This document shows, piece after piece, positions 1-9,525 of a DNA stretch of 64,000 bases. Source of the stretch: Hormoscilla sp. GM7CHS1pb (GTDB lineage: Bacteria; Cyanobacteriota; Cyanobacteriia; Cyanobacteriales; Desertifilaceae); the NCBI GenBank assembly GCA_014323675.1, contig JACONN010000002.1, forward strand, positions 2,400,001 to 2,464,000, read 5' to 3'. The translations under genes and the position numbers were made by a program. The notes under the pieces are model-generated. The model ran no database searches and was not told where the DNA came from. It saw only the letters and a list, made by a program, of their open reading frames with translations. How positions within the stretch are numbered: position 1 is the stretch's first letter; every line of letters begins with the position of its first letter.

Positions 1-1
1 C

Positions 2-151
2 GATGAGGCGATCGCTTATCGCGGCCAGCATCGTTGGGTACAAAGCTATGCACCCATACCCCTGTCAGAACCAGCAAATGAGGGGATCCCAATGCCCTCA
101 GCAAAGAATGCTTTTTGGGAATTGCTCTTCAGGAAAAGGAGTTGAAAAGTC
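2..151 (+). pseudogene. Fragment resembling the linker before a type I PKS ketoreductase domain
   Basis: A reading frame is open from the left edge to a stop near 151. It contains AYRGQHRWVQSYAPIPL, which from memory resembles the stretch preceding ketoreductase domains in cyanobacterial modular polyketide synthases. From about 100 onward the frame becomes nonsense, and a different frame picks up a GAF-like kinase sequence. I infer a recombination junction near 100-115. The fragment is short and cut by the window edge, so the identification is weak. Confidence 0.28.
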
Positions 152-1869
152 CGATCGGGCATATCTGCTTGGCGGGCGATCGGGTCTTAAAGAACGTAGC
201 ACTTGCCAGAGCAATTTTGAATTTTTTAGCGATGCGGGTATCAGTGGAGCTAGAGCGTCACAGAGCAGAAACTGCCTTGAGGTGCTCAGAAGCCCGCGAA
301 CGGGAAAAAGCGCAGCAGCTGCAACAAACCCTGCATCAGCTCCAGCAAACCCAGATTCATCTAGAACAAGTCAATGCTCAACTACAGGAATATTCCTATA
401 AGCTAGAGGAAAAGGTTAAAGAGCGCACCGCTTGCTTAGCGGAATCTAACAGACAACTGGAAGCTGCCAAAGCAGCCGCAGATGAGGCTAACCAAGCGAA
501 AAGCGAATTTCTCTCCAACATGTCTCACGAACTGCGCACTCCCCTCAACGGCATCTTGGGGTACGCCCAAATCTTGCAACGTTCTCAAACCCTGACGGAC
601 AAAGAAGCTCATGGCGTTCAAATCATCCACCAGTGCGGCGACCACCTGCTGACTCTCATTAATGATATTCTCGACCTCAGCAAAATCGAAGCCCGGAAAA
701 TGGAACTCCACCCCAGGGAACTGTATTTCCCCAGCTTCCTGACCGGGGTGGTTTCGATGTGCCGCATCAAAGCTTCTCAAAAAGCCATTGACTTTATCTA
801 TCAACCCGGTAAGGGACTGCCTGCATCCATCCTTGCGGATGAAAAACGCCTGCGACAAGTGCTCCTTAATCTGTTGGGTAATGCGATCAAGTTTACTGAC
901 AAGGGTGGTGTTACCTTCAAGGTAGAGATAATAGGTACGGGGGAGGTAAGGACTAAAGTCCTTACTACGAACCAAGTCCGCTTTCAGATCTCAGATACTG
1001 GCGTGGGGATGACCCCCGAAGAATTATCAAAAATATTTCAGCCCTTCGAGCAAGTAGGAGATCCTCACAAACAAGCAGAAGGCACGGGACTGGGATTGGC
1101 AATTAGCCGCCAAATCGTGGAAATGATGGGCAGTAGCATCTCAGTTACCAGTAAACTAGGTCAGGGAAGCGTTTTTACCATCGATTTGGATTTACCTGTT
1201 GCCGCTTCGGACCAGTCCGCAACCGTCGATCCTCAAACAGGACAAATTATCGGCATCTTGGGTGGGACGCGGAAAATCCTACTGGTGGACAACTCTGTGG
1301 AAAATCGAGCCGTGCTTGTGGACCTGCTGAGTGCCATTGGGTTTACAATTATAGAGGCGACTAACGGTCAAGAAGCTTTAGATATTGCCTCCCAGTTTTC
1401 CCCAGACTTAATTATCGCTGACATCGCCATGCCAGTGATGGATGGCTTGGAAATGATCCGGCGACTGCGCCGGACCCCTCAAGCACGGGATATAGTGATG
1501 ATTGTCTCCTCTGCCAAGGTCTACTCGGAAGACCAAAAGCGGAGTCTTGATGCCGGTGCCAACGATTTTCTCCCCAAACCCGTGCGAACTGACGAACTTC
1601 TCGACAAGTTACAGCAGCATTTGGGGCTAGAATGGATTATTGATGCAACTGGACTCAGTCTTGACGCCGCCCAACCTTCGATGACAACTGACTCTTTGAT
1701 TGTTCCCCCACCAGAGGAGATTTCGAGTTTGTTGCATCTGGCCAGGGCGGGCAAGTTCAGTAAAATCAAGAAGCTTGCTGCTAAACTAGAAGAGTATGAC
1801 GACAAATTTGTCCCCTTTGCTGACCGGGTAAGATTCTTTGTGGGTAGTGATAAACATGTAGTGATGTGA
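115..1869 (+). CDS. Hybrid sensor histidine kinase with C-terminal receiver, both ends altered
   Basis: Cytoplasmic two-component kinase. Residues 1-50 look like the end of a GAF domain ([13 protein letters not shown]). A coiled coil follows to about 115. The HisKA domain has phospho-acceptor His138 in MSHELRTP. An HATPase domain carries the N, G1 (DTGVGM) and G2 (GTGLGL) boxes, and a receiver domain around 385-500 has [10 protein letters not shown]. The frame has no good start, because the N-terminal GAF part is lost at a junction near 100-115. The last residues (GSDKHVVM) come from a 188-bp MITE at 1843. Removing the MITE and one target duplicate restores an ending VRFFVKGFLEFALIEFLKKLQ with its stop at 2087-2089. 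A short palindrome (948-972) lies in frame inside the ATPase domain. Confidence 0.85.
   Translation: MGIALQEKELKSPIGHICLAGDRVLKNVALARAILNFLAMRVSVELERHRAETALRCSEAREREKAQQLQQTLHQLQQTQIHLEQVNAQLQEYSYKLEEKVKERTACLAESNRQLEAAKAAADEANQAKSEFLSNMSHELRTPLNGILGYAQILQRSQTLTDKEAHGVQIIHQCGDHLLTLINDILDLSKIEARKMELHPRELYFPSFLTGVVSMCRIKASQKAIDFIYQPGKGLPASILADEKRLRQVLLNLLGNAIKFTDKGGVTFKVEIIGTGEVRTKVLTTNQVRFQISDTGVGMTPEELSKIFQPFEQVGDPHKQAEGTGLGLAISRQIVEMMGSSISVTSKLGQGSVFTIDLDLPVAASDQSATVDPQTGQIIGILGGTRKILLVDNSVENRAVLVDLLSAIGFTIIEATNGQEALDIASQFSPDLIIADIAMPVMDGLEMIRRLRRTPQARDIVMIVSSAKVYSEDQKRSLDAGANDFLPKPVRTDELLDKLQQHLGLEWIIDATGLSLDAAQPSMTTDSLIVPPPEEISSLLHLARAGKFSKIKKLAAKLEEYDDKFVPFADRVRFFVGSDKHVVM
948..972 (+). 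repeat. 25-bp palindromic repeat with ACTACGAAC tail, inside the kinase gene
   Basis: The palindrome AAGGACTAAAGTCCTT is followed by ACTACGAAC. It is translated in frame as part of [12 protein letters not shown] within the HATPase domain. It belongs to the same family as the copies at 4916, 4961, 8151, 9177, 9205, 11266, 24520, 24549 and 55764. Confidence 0.85.
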
Positions 1870-2030
1870 TGGCTAGTCTGTCCCAATAGGTGTGGGGATG
1901 TGGCATTTTCAATTTTTCGGCTGGGACGTCAATGCCTGAAATATCGTTATTTGACTTGCCGTTGGATGCCACTATTGCGATCTCCGTCTGAGCTTTCTTG
2001 TGCTAACATCACTACTTGTGACCCACTACC
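1843..2030. mobile_element. 188-bp MITE, copy 1, with IS1-like ends
   Basis: The element starts GGTAGTGATAAACATGTAGT and ends with an imperfect inverse (CATCACTACTTGTGACCCAC then TACC). It is flanked by a perfect 8-bp duplication TCTTTGTG at 1835-1842 and 2031-2038. It has no plausible ORF. An apparently identical copy lies at 62027-62214. Its outer end matches the terminal repeat of the IS1-type elements at 29707 and 59648, so that family probably mobilised it. It truncates the upstream kinase gene. Confidence 0.92.
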
Positions 2031-2097
2031 TCTTTGTGAAAGGATTTCTTGAATTTGCGCTCATCGAATTTCTCAAGAAGCTACAGTGAGCTCGCCT

Positions 2098-3441
2098 ATG
2101 TTCATTGAAGGCATGGAAGAAGAAGAAATATTAATTGTCGATGACACCCCCGCTAATTTAGAAGTGCTGTTCGATTGTTTAGATGATGCAGGATTTGAAG
2201 TGGTGGTGGCGAAGGATGGCGAAAGTGCCCTGCAGAAGGTGGAAAAGGAGCAGCCTGATTTGATTTTGCTGGACGTGATGATGCCGGGAATAGACGGTTT
2301 TGAAACCTGCCGTCGGCTCAAGGCTAATCCCGACAGTAAGGACATTCCGGTAATTTTTATGACGGCTCTTTCGGACGCGGCCGATAAGATCGCGGGTCTT
2401 TCCCTCGGGGCGGTAGATTATATCACTAAGCCCTTTCAGCAAGAGGAAGTGTTAGCCCGGGTGAAGGTTCACTTACAACTGCGAAAAGAAATCAAACAGC
2501 GGACTGCAGCTGAAGCCGAATTAGCGAAGCTCAACCAAAAGTTAGAGAAATGGGTGTCCGAACGGACGGCTCAACTAAAACAGACAATAGAGCAGTTGCA
2601 AGATGCTCAACTTCAGCAGCTAGTGCAGAAGGAAAAAATGTCTAGCATCGGTCAGTTGGTGGCTACTGTAGCCCACGAAATCAATAACCCCTTGAGTTTC
2701 ATCTCTGGCAATTTGACTCACGCTGAATTATATATTAAAGACTTGATTGCACATTTGCAACTTTATCAAGATAAGTTTCCGACTCCGGGAGCAGAAATTG
2801 CCGACCATGCAGAAGATATTGACCTGGAGTTCCTGATGGAGGACTTGTGCCAACTGATCTCATCCATGAAGAAGGGGACCGATCGCATTGTCCAAATTAG
2901 TGTTTCTTTGAGAAATTTCTCCCGCGCGGATACAAAAAATAAAGTAGCCGCAGACATTCACGAAGGCATAGATACCACGTTAATGATTTTAAAACATCGA
3001 CTGAAAGCTAGGAAAAATATTCCCGAAATTGAGATTGTTAAAGAATATGGCGAGTTGCCCCTAGTAGAGTGCTACCCAGGACAACTAAATCAGGTGTTTA
3101 TGAATATCCTGGCTAATGCGATCGATGTATTTGATGAGGATAGTATTGGGCGCGATGGGACTAAAAGAAAGGCTAATCATAATATAATTACTATCTGCAC
3201 GGAAGTGAATTGCGAGCATGTTACTATTAAAATCAAAGATAATGGTCCGGGAATGTCATCAGAAGTGATACAGCAGATATTTGACTATTTATTCACTACT
3301 AAACCAGCGGGCAAAGGGACGGGATTGGGGTTGTCTATCTCCCGTCAAATTGTCGAGGAAAAACATGGGGGCAAGCTGACTGTGATTTCCGCACCGGGAC
3401 AGGGGGCAGAATTCGCGATCGCCTTGCCTCTGAATTGTTAA
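2098..3441 (+). CDS. Response regulator-histidine kinase (REC-coiled coil-HisKA-HATPase)
   Basis: An N-terminal receiver domain (EILIVDDTPANLEVL, acceptor Asp in LILLDVMMPG) is joined by a coiled coil to a HisKA domain with VAHEINNPLSF. An HATPase domain follows with DNGPGM and GTGLGLSI. This is a soluble output-coupled kinase of the kind common in cyanobacterial phosphorelays. The frame also opens with GTG at 2086, overlapping the ancestral stop of the preceding kinase as GTGA. ATG 2098 or 2113 are alternative starts. The overlap suggests the two kinases formed one transcript before the MITE inserted between their ends. Confidence 0.88.
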   Translation: MFIEGMEEEEILIVDDTPANLEVLFDCLDDAGFEVVVAKDGESALQKVEKEQPDLILLDVMMPGIDGFETCRRLKANPDSKDIPVIFMTALSDAADKIAGLSLGAVDYITKPFQQEEVLARVKVHLQLRKEIKQRTAAEAELAKLNQKLEKWVSERTAQLKQTIEQLQDAQLQQLVQKEKMSSIGQLVATVAHEINNPLSFISGNLTHAELYIKDLIAHLQLYQDKFPTPGAEIADHAEDIDLEFLMEDLCQLISSMKKGTDRIVQISVSLRNFSRADTKNKVAADIHEGIDTTLMILKHRLKARKNIPEIEIVKEYGELPLVECYPGQLNQVFMNILANAIDVFDEDSIGRDGTKRKANHNIITICTEVNCEHVTIKIKDNGPGMSSEVIQQIFDYLFTTKPAGKGTGLGLSISRQIVEEKHGGKLTVISAPGQGAEFAIALPLNC

Positions 3442-3565
3442 TTGTTAGTTGTTAGTTGTTAGTTGTCAGCACCATCTTCTATTTACTCCAAATGGTTAAT
3501 TGTTGCCGATTCTCAATCCGGAATGAACAATTAGCCATTCGCAATTAGCAATTAGCAATGAACAA
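3442..3565. repeat. Heptamer-type short tandem repeats between convergent genes
   Basis: The gap holds runs of GTTAGTT-like units (about 3440-3470) and CAATTAG-like units (about 3525-3565). Similar arrays occur near 19936, 20453, 29170, 41940, 44975 and 45990. No ORF or convincing terminator is seen. Confidence 0.6.
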
Positions 3566-4726
3566 TTAGCCATTCGCAAAAGCATTTTGAAATCGTGACG
3601 CTTTGAACAGACTAATGTCATGTTCGGTTTCGCCTTGGAGGGCTAAGTCAGCTAAGATGCTGCCCACGAGGGTAGTGAACTTGAAGCCATGTCCAGAAAA
3701 GCCAGCAGCAAAGATAACTTGGGGATATTCCGGATGGCGATCGATCGCAAAATCTTTGTCCGGGGTCAGAGTATATAAACACCTGCGGGTGGATACCAGG
3801 GGACCATTAGCACCAGGGATATACTGACGGGAGAAACCCCGCATCCGTTCGATCCAGTTATCATCGGGACGGTAGTCTACTTCCCCGGGATGACTGACAG
3901 TTTCCCAGCCATAAAAAGTGGTGATTTTTACTCCAGAATCCTGATAAGAGGGAATGCCATAGGGCATTTCTCCGTAATCTCCATTCATGTGGGCAAGGAA
4001 TACAGGGAAGCGTCCTGGTTGATACTCGGCAGGGTTGTCCGGCTGGAAAAAAGCCAACTGACAGGGCATGATTTTCAAAGGCAACTCTATCCCCAATGGG
4101 GACAGCAACGTTTTTGCCCAACTGCCTGCTGCAATTACTATTTTGTCGGCGGCATAAGTTTCGGTGGGAGTCTGCACCTCCACGCTGTTACTACCTACAG
4201 TAATCTTAGTTACCGGCGTCCGGTCCACAAGGGTAGCACCCCGCGCCTGGGCGAGGCGAGTATGAGCCAATACGCACTTTGAGGCAGCCAATAATCCGGT
4301 ATCCTGCTGATAGATTACCTCCATCCCCTCGTCGAACCGGAATTGGGGGAAACGCTGGCTGGCCTCTGGGGCCGTGAGGCGATCGAAGGCAATACCCATC
4401 TCCTCCATACTAGCAGCTACCCTCCGAAAACTGGGCTCATCCGGTTGAGAAAAATCAATTCCCCCAGTCTTGACATATAGCTGTTCTCCCGCTTCTTCTT
4501 CAAGGGCAAACCAGAGGCGATAGGCAGATCGCATCAGATTAATGTAAATTGGATGATCGTAGGCATAGCGGATCACCCGGGAGACACCATAGGAACTCCC
4601 ATTTTGGTGATTGAGTTCAAACTGTTCTAGCAGCAGAACCCGCTGTCGGGCCTTGGATAGATAGTAAGCAGCGGCGCTACCTATCCCCCCTGCCCCCAAA
4701 ACGATCGCGTCAAAGTGTTGTGCCAT
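3566..4726 (-). CDS. FAD-dependent oxidoreductase, sarcosine oxidase / N-methyltryptophan oxidase family
   Basis: A flavoprotein amine oxidase of the monomeric sarcosine oxidase (SolA/MSOX) family, about 386 residues, the usual length. The dinucleotide-binding motif VLGAGGIGSAAAYYLSK is at the extreme N-terminus. HQNGSSYGVSRVIRYAY matches the FAD-attachment neighbourhood, and SGHGFKF near the C-terminus is typical. ATG 4726 is chosen because it is preceded by AGGAGGAA at good spacing and places the Rossmann motif at residues 6-11. The longer frame to 4807 adds no family-like sequence. The natural substrate cannot be inferred. It appears monocistronic. Confidence 0.85.
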   Translation of the reverse strand: MAQHFDAIVLGAGGIGSAAAYYLSKARQRVLLLEQFELNHQNGSSYGVSRVIRYAYDHPIYINLMRSAYRLWFALEEEAGEQLYVKTGGIDFSQPDEPSFRRVAASMEEMGIAFDRLTAPEASQRFPQFRFDEGMEVIYQQDTGLLAASKCVLAHTRLAQARGATLVDRTPVTKITVGSNSVEVQTPTETYAADKIVIAAGSWAKTLLSPLGIELPLKIMPCQLAFFQPDNPAEYQPGRFPVFLAHMNGDYGEMPYGIPSYQDSGVKITTFYGWETVSHPGEVDYRPDDNWIERMRGFSRQYIPGANGPLVSTRRCLYTLTPDKDFAIDRHPEYPQVIFAAGFSGHGFKFTTLVGSILADLALQGETEHDISLFKASRFQNAFANG

Positions 4727-4854
4727 CAAGCCGTTCCTCCTACTCTTATACTTACAATTATATCGGTAGGGTGGGCCGTGCCCACTGTCATTGCGGTTGT
4801 TTTTCAATAGATCCAGGATAATAACAGATAATTTGATGCAACATATTCATAGCT

Positions 4855-4990
4855 TATACCTTTGTAGCTGTAGGTTTGGTTGAGGCACTAAACCAAACCT
4901 ACAGCTACAAATGGCAAGGACTAAAGTCCTTACTACAAACGACCTACAGCTACAAATGGCAAGGACTAAAGTCCTTACTACAAACGATCC
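4855..4990. repeat. Short palindromic repeats, two 25-bp copies plus flanking duplicates
   Basis: AAGGACTAAAGTCCTT followed by ACTACAAAC occurs at 4916-4940 and 4961-4985. Both are embedded in a repeated unit containing CTACAGCTACAAATGGC. A further inverted pair (TAGGTTTGGTT and AACCAAACCTA) lies at 4869-4900. The array overlaps the 3' end of the nuclease-like pseudogene. Confidence 0.75.
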
Positions 4991-5613
4991 TTACTACAAA
5001 CTGAATTTGGGCGAGTAGTCTGGACTATATGTGAAAGAATACCCAGGAGAGATTCCAGATTTTCCAGATAATGTTCCCCTCGCTCAATATAAACATGACT
5101 TTCTCCCAATCGCAGGAATTTCCAAATACTGCCTGTAGTTACGCTACCATAAATACAAAAAATATCCCGCTCGCGCCTATAATTGAATATTTGCGCCGCT
5201 ACCATTTCGGCAATACATTGAGGTAAGCCTGATTTAATATTATCATTTTTAGCTTCCACAATTGTTACCACTGGAGCATTAATGGATAAGAGTTCGGGAG
5301 AATGACTGATGAGAAAGTCACATCTGCCATTCAGCCCCCGACTTTTATCCACGGTAAAGTCGGAACCAGAGAATATACTGATTTGACGCTGAAAACTCTT
5401 CCGCAGATCGACGAGAATGGGAGCAACAATTAATTCCGAACGGGCTTTTTCCGTGTCAACTCCCAAAGCTAGGGGAAGATTTTATTCTAGGATATCTCTT
5501 AGCAAGGGGCTGGGATTTACAGGTTCTATGGCCTGAAAGAGTTCCACTTGCTCCTGAATAGTCAAGTTGAATTTACTTTTTAGTTCTTCTAGGGTGAATT
5601 CACTATAAGACAT
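4978..5613 (-). pseudogene. Conserved cyanobacterial protein with PD-(D/E)XK-like core, split by a stop codon
   Basis: Reading from ATG 5613 gives MSYSEFTLEELKSKFNLT and continues to LLRDILE, then TAA at 5484-5482. The frame then resumes as NLPLALGVDTEKARSELIV and runs to 4978. Homologues I recall carry a tyrosine there, so TAC or TAT to TAA is the simplest lesion. The core DFLISHSPE and VTIVEAKNDN resembles a restriction-fold motif. The C-terminus runs into repeat DNA. Translation from the internal start at 5466 would lack the N-terminal 49 residues. Function is unknown. Confidence 0.7.
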
Positions 5614-5812
5614 GATTTTTTATCCTCTTATACCAAGATAACCAAATTAAACGCGAATGTCAAGGGGGCGATCGTCTTTTATCAGAAGATTGTCAATTAT
5701 TACTAGTGAAACTCCTCGCAGTCAGGAACGGACCAGGGACCAGTCAAAAGAGCCACTACTTAATCTTGACAAGCATGCTATAAAAGAAAAGAGACTGTAT
5801 TTGACGCGGCCT

Positions 5813-6208
5813 ATGACGCCTGTATCGACTCAATACCCCAACCGGACGATAAAACGGGCCGAACGAGCCCTAAGCTGTTCGCCCTTTAACCTGTCTTTAT
5901 TTGCTACAATGCGGATTAGGAGCGTTCCTCTCAGTAGTATAGCTACAGAAGAGGCGGTCCAACAGCAATGGACTAAGGGTCCCCTATCTGAGTTAGCAGC
6001 AGAAAATGCCCTGCTGTGGCTGATCCAAGTAGGGATATTGCGGCGAGAGGTAGATGGTCAGGGAATCACAGATAGTTTTCGCCTCACTCCCTTGGGGCGT
6101 CAGTTGCTGGAAAAATGGCAGCAGCAATCACTACCTGAGATTCCAGATCCCTCTCTATGCGATCGCATCTCCAATGCTTGCAGTCGCTGGTTGCGGCTAC
6201 CGATTTGA
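5813..6208 (+). CDS. Hypothetical protein upstream of cobQ
   Basis: About 131 residues from ATG 5813; the frame also extends to 5657, but that part looks like repeat-derived sequence. The C-terminal half (ALLWLIQVGILRREVDGQG and SFRLTPLGRQLLEKWQ) looks like a small winged-helix or helical domain. Gene order and the 23-bp gap to cobQ suggest cotranscription. I do not recognise a named family. Confidence 0.5.
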   Translation: MTPVSTQYPNRTIKRAERALSCSPFNLSLFATMRIRSVPLSSIATEEAVQQQWTKGPLSELAAENALLWLIQVGILRREVDGQGITDSFRLTPLGRQLLEKWQQQSLPEIPDPSLCDRISNACSRWLRLPI

Positions 6209-6231
6209 TTATCCCCAAAACTGGAAATCCT

Positions 6232-7696
6232 ATGAAAGCCATTATGGTTGTGGGTACAACTTCCCACGCGGGTAAATCACTTCTGACTGCGGCCATCTGT
6301 CGCATTCTCAGTCGCCAAGGTTGGCGGGTGACTCCTTTTAAGGGACAAAATATGGCCCTGAATTCCTATGTCACTGTTAATGGTAGGGAAATGGGTTATG
6401 CTCAAGCGGTGCAAGCTTGGGCTGCGGGCCTGAACCCCCGGGTGGAAATGAACCCGATCTTGCTCAAGCCCCAAGGTGATATGACTTCCCAAGTGATTAT
6501 GAAGGGCAGAGTGGTAGGGAAGGCGGAGGCGGCTAACTATTATCGGGATTATTTTGAGATGGGCTGGCAGGCGATCGTCCAATCTCTGAAAGTATTAGCA
6601 TCAGAGTTCGATCTAGTCGTCTGTGAAGGTGCTGGCAGTCCGGCGGAAATCAATCTCAAGCACCGAGATTTGACTAATATGCGGGTGGCCAAGCACTTAA
6701 ATGCCTCTACCCTGCTGGTGGTTGATATCGATCGGGGAGGAGCCTTTGCCCATGTGGTGGGAACCTTGGAGTTGCTGGAACCGGAGGAGCGTGCTTTAAT
6801 TAAAGGTGTGGCGATCAACAAGTTCCGAGGACAGAAATCTCTCCTGGATCCGGGGATTGAGTGGCTGGAAGAACGCACGGGGATACCTGTGGTAGCTGTG
6901 ATTCCTTGGCTAGAAAATGCATTTCCCGCCGAAGATTCCTTGAGTCTCTTGGAAAGGCGATCTGGCCAGCAGACTGGGGAAATCAACATAGCGGTCATCC
7001 GGACACCCCGGATATCTAATTTTACAGATTTTGACCCCCTAGACTCGGAACCCACAGTTAATTTAACATACGTCGGCCCGAAGGGCGATCTAGGCTATCC
7101 AGATGCAGTGATTATTCCCGGTTCTAAAACAACGATTAGCGATCTACTCTACCTGCAAAAAACTGGCATGGCAGAGAAAATTAAAGACTATGTTGCCGGG
7201 GCGGTACAATTGTGGGCATCTGCGGCGGTTTTCAAATGCTAGGCAAATACATAGCAGATCCAGAGGGTATGGAGGAATAGAAGGACGATTCAAAGCGCTG
7301 GAATTGTTACCAGTCAGAACCGTGATTGCCGGACAGAAAATCGCCCGTCAGCGATCGGTCACTGCTAATTTGCCCCTTGCTGGTTTACCTATAGCTGGCT
7401 ATGAAATCCATCACGGTCATACCAAGCTGTTAGAAAATACGGGAGTTGCACCCCTATTCGACGATCCTAACTTAGGCTTAGTTAATGAGGAACAGTCAGT
7501 TTGGGGCACTTATCTCCACGGTATTTTCGATAATAGTCCCTGGCGTCGCGCCTGGCTGAACCGCTTGCGCCTGCAACGGGGTCTGCTTTCTTTACCCACT
7601 GGCATTCCTAATTACCGAGAACAGCGAGAATTTATTTTGAACTTACTCGCAGATCGGATTGAACCTTATTTAGATTTAAGACCAGTTTTGAGTTAG
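6232..7696 (+). CDS. cobQ: Cobyric acid synthase (adenosylcobyric acid-forming), two one-base frameshifts
   Basis: A glutamine-dependent amidotransferase that amidates four carboxylates of the corrin ring in cobalamin synthesis. The N-terminal ATP-binding part ([30 protein letters not shown]) is intact. The GATase part needs two frame changes. Adding one G in the run near 7200 gives [15 protein letters not shown] with the catalytic Cys. Adding one G near 7272 gives [15 protein letters not shown]. The rest ([10 protein letters not shown] with the catalytic His) then reads to 7696. ATG 6232 gives the canonical start [15 protein letters not shown]. Both lesions are losses in G runs, as in murA below, so sequence error is as likely as inactivation. 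Confidence 0.88.
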
Positions 7697-7726
7697 TTAA
7701 TGGCAATGGCGAAGGAAAAAGGACAA

Positions 7727-7875
7727 ATAATGAAGATTAAAATTTTTTTCTTTGTCAGCCCCTAACGTAGGCTATATTGCTTTATTGAGCAAAGGCTTAC
7801 GCTGCAAGCCAGAAGGCTACGTACAGTCAAAACGGTCCGGACTATTGTGAAATAATGAAGATTAAATTTTTGCCA
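7727..7875. repeat. Duplicated start region upstream of the ferredoxin gene
   Basis: AATAATGAAGATTAAA followed by a T-rich stretch occurs at about 7727-7750 and again at the real ferredoxin start (about 7851-7875). The segment between them contains a loose inverted pair (ACGTAGGCT, GGCTACGTA). It looks like an insertion that duplicated the start of the gene. Confidence 0.5.
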
Positions 7876-8088
7876 GATGATGTGGAGGTGGAAGCAACTC
7901 CTGGCGAACCGATGTTAGAAGTGGCCGAGCGGGCGGGTGTTACTATTCCTACAGGTTGTTTGATGGGTTCCTGTCACGCCTGCGAGGTAGAGGTTGATGG
8001 CGAACTGACTATCTGTGCCTGCATTACGGCGGTTCCCCCAGGCAAGTCCCAGATGACGATTAATTTGTTTGTTGACCCGCTCTGGTAA
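7855..8088 (+). CDS. Small plant-type [2Fe-2S] ferredoxin
   Basis: A 77-residue electron carrier. The cluster loop is PTGCLMGSCHACEV (C-x4-C-x2-C), with the fourth ligand in TICACI. The protein is shorter than photosynthetic PetF (about 97 residues) and lacks most of its C-terminal part, fitting the short cyanobacterial ferredoxin-like group. Partner enzyme is unknown. It is followed by a 25-bp palindromic repeat at 8151-8175. Confidence 0.85.
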   Translation: MKIKFLPDDVEVEATPGEPMLEVAERAGVTIPTGCLMGSCHACEVEVDGELTICACITAVPPGKSQMTINLFVDPLW

Positions 8089-8247
8089 TACAATATAAGC
8101 ATGTTAAGATTAGCCCCTGAAAAACCCTGTTTATGGGTATTAGATGGGGCAAACACTAAAGTGTTTACTACGAACGGAACGGGCGGACAGTTGTCAACAG
8201 CGGAAGTTGCCAAGCGATCTCTAGTATAATCTAAGGGAAAAAATATA

Positions 8248-8625
8248 GTGGACTATCTTCTGGGCGACTTTGCAGGTAAAGAATTCCCTGTAGAAGTAGA
8301 AAAGTTGAATATAATTGAGCAGCATACTGCACAATTTGGAAAATGGGAGCCAAATGAAGCGATGCTTGCTAGATTGAAAACTGCCATTGCAGAGGGACGT
8401 AATATTTCCGGTGCCGACGCAAGCTTTTATTTTCACGAACTAAAAGAAGCCGAACTAATGCAGACCGGTCTTGACTACGCAGAAGCCCATGTTAGAGCAT
8501 TGGCAGAATATAATGTCTCGCCCTATAGTGTTTATCATCCTGAAGTAATTGAGGCTTTTCCTGATGAGTTCAACAACAATTGGCATAATGCCTGGAGAAT
8601 TAACCAGTCAAACCATCACGCTTAA
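8248..8625 (+). CDS. Hypothetical 125-aa protein, possible orphan toxin C-terminal domain
   Basis: GTG start at 8248, preceded by a weak purine-rich stretch (AAGGGAAAAAA). The conserved-looking core ISGADASFYFHELKEAELM, then YAEAHVRALAEYNVSPYSVY and HPEVIEAFPDEF, resembles C-terminal domains of polymorphic toxins as I remember them; this is not verified. No N-terminal delivery domain is present, so it could be an orphan module. It overlaps the next gene, typical of toxin-immunity pairs. Repeats flank the pair on both sides (8151-8175 and 9177-9229). Confidence 0.55.
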   Translation: MDYLLGDFAGKEFPVEVEKLNIIEQHTAQFGKWEPNEAMLARLKTAIAEGRNISGADASFYFHELKEAELMQTGLDYAEAHVRALAEYNVSPYSVYHPEVIEAFPDEFNNNWHNAWRINQSNHHA

Positions 8626-9145
8626 TCTTAGTTATCACCGCAAGATGCGCGTTTGGTTGGGAGAATTACCACCTCTGGAATATCCGGTGGTAGACTCTGT
8701 AGAACGCACCCTAAAAGCTATAAAATCACAGATCGATAACCGCAAATATGCTGCTGTTGAGATGTTTATACCTAAAGGCGGACGCGCTATTTACGGACTA
8801 CTCGGTGCGCAGTTTCAACCAGAACTTTCCCAGGAAATTTTAGTTAAAGTCGCTGTTTCTGGAACTGCTACACAACAGCAAGACTGGTTGCTGGCTAGTC
8901 GCCTCGATCGCACGTACATGGGTTTACCTTCTGAATATTGTCACAGCGTACTTTCCGGATCGTTAACTGCGGCGGAAATTCTCGGTTCGGGACTGTTGCA
9001 TATCAACTGCGCTGCTTACGGTGAAGTTAGCTCTTCCCCCAGAATATTTAACCAGCTTGCTAGCACGATCGTCAAGCTTCTGGCTTCTAACATTCAGTCA
9101 GTGCTGGATTCGGAAATTACTGCTATTGTAGAGGCTAATTTCTGA
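8564..9145 (+). CDS. Hypothetical protein, candidate immunity partner of the 8248 gene
   Basis: About 193 residues, overlapping the upstream gene by 62 bp if ATG 8564 is used (ATG 8588 is also possible). It looks soluble and mixed alpha/beta, without signal peptide or membrane segments. I recognise no catalytic motif. The tight overlap argues for translational coupling. The immunity role is only inferred from arrangement. Confidence 0.55.
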   Translation: MSSTTIGIMPGELTSQTITLNLSYHRKMRVWLGELPPLEYPVVDSVERTLKAIKSQIDNRKYAAVEMFIPKGGRAIYGLLGAQFQPELSQEILVKVAVSGTATQQQDWLLASRLDRTYMGLPSEYCHSVLSGSLTAAEILGSGLLHINCAAYGEVSSSPRIFNQLASTIVKLLASNIQSVLDSEITAIVEANF

Positions 9146-9525
9146 TAGGGAAAGAAAGGACTAACTACGCGCAAGCAAACACTAAAGTGTTTACTACGAA
9201 CGGCAAACACTAAAGTGTTTACTGCGAACGGGCGTAATTGCTCAAGATCTTGGTGGTGAAGGAATATGGGTACTGCCGGTACTGCATAGTTACTCGGGCC
9301 ATCGGACTGGAGTGAACAGCCCTTGTACTGCCTCGGAATGCCTAACAGGACAAGAGCAATTTTTGAGGAGCGAAAACTTCTCAAATGCTTACGGGGTGGG
9401 GGGTTTTGACCTCGAAGTGGTGAGTCGGCAGCCGAGCGCCCGAATATGCAGTTGAGATGCGCGACAGCTGATTTTTTTCAAAATCCCGCGCCCAGGGTTG
9501 ACAAATTCGATAAATAAGTAGTAAG
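9146..9525. other. Non-coding interval with two 25-bp palindromes
   Basis: It holds repeat copies AAACACTAAAGTGTTT followed by ACTACGAAC (9177-9201) and by ACTGCGAAC (9205-9229). The rest, up to the IS66-type genes, probably includes the left end of that element, but I could not fix its terminal repeat. Confidence 0.5.

Noticed and set aside
3-401. 132-residue frame at the left edge
   Set aside because: It overlaps the kinase in another frame and has no family-like sequence.
5614-6231. Cobalamin riboswitch before cobQ
   Set aside because: I searched for the conserved B12-box-like sequence and saw none; an upstream gene fills the space.
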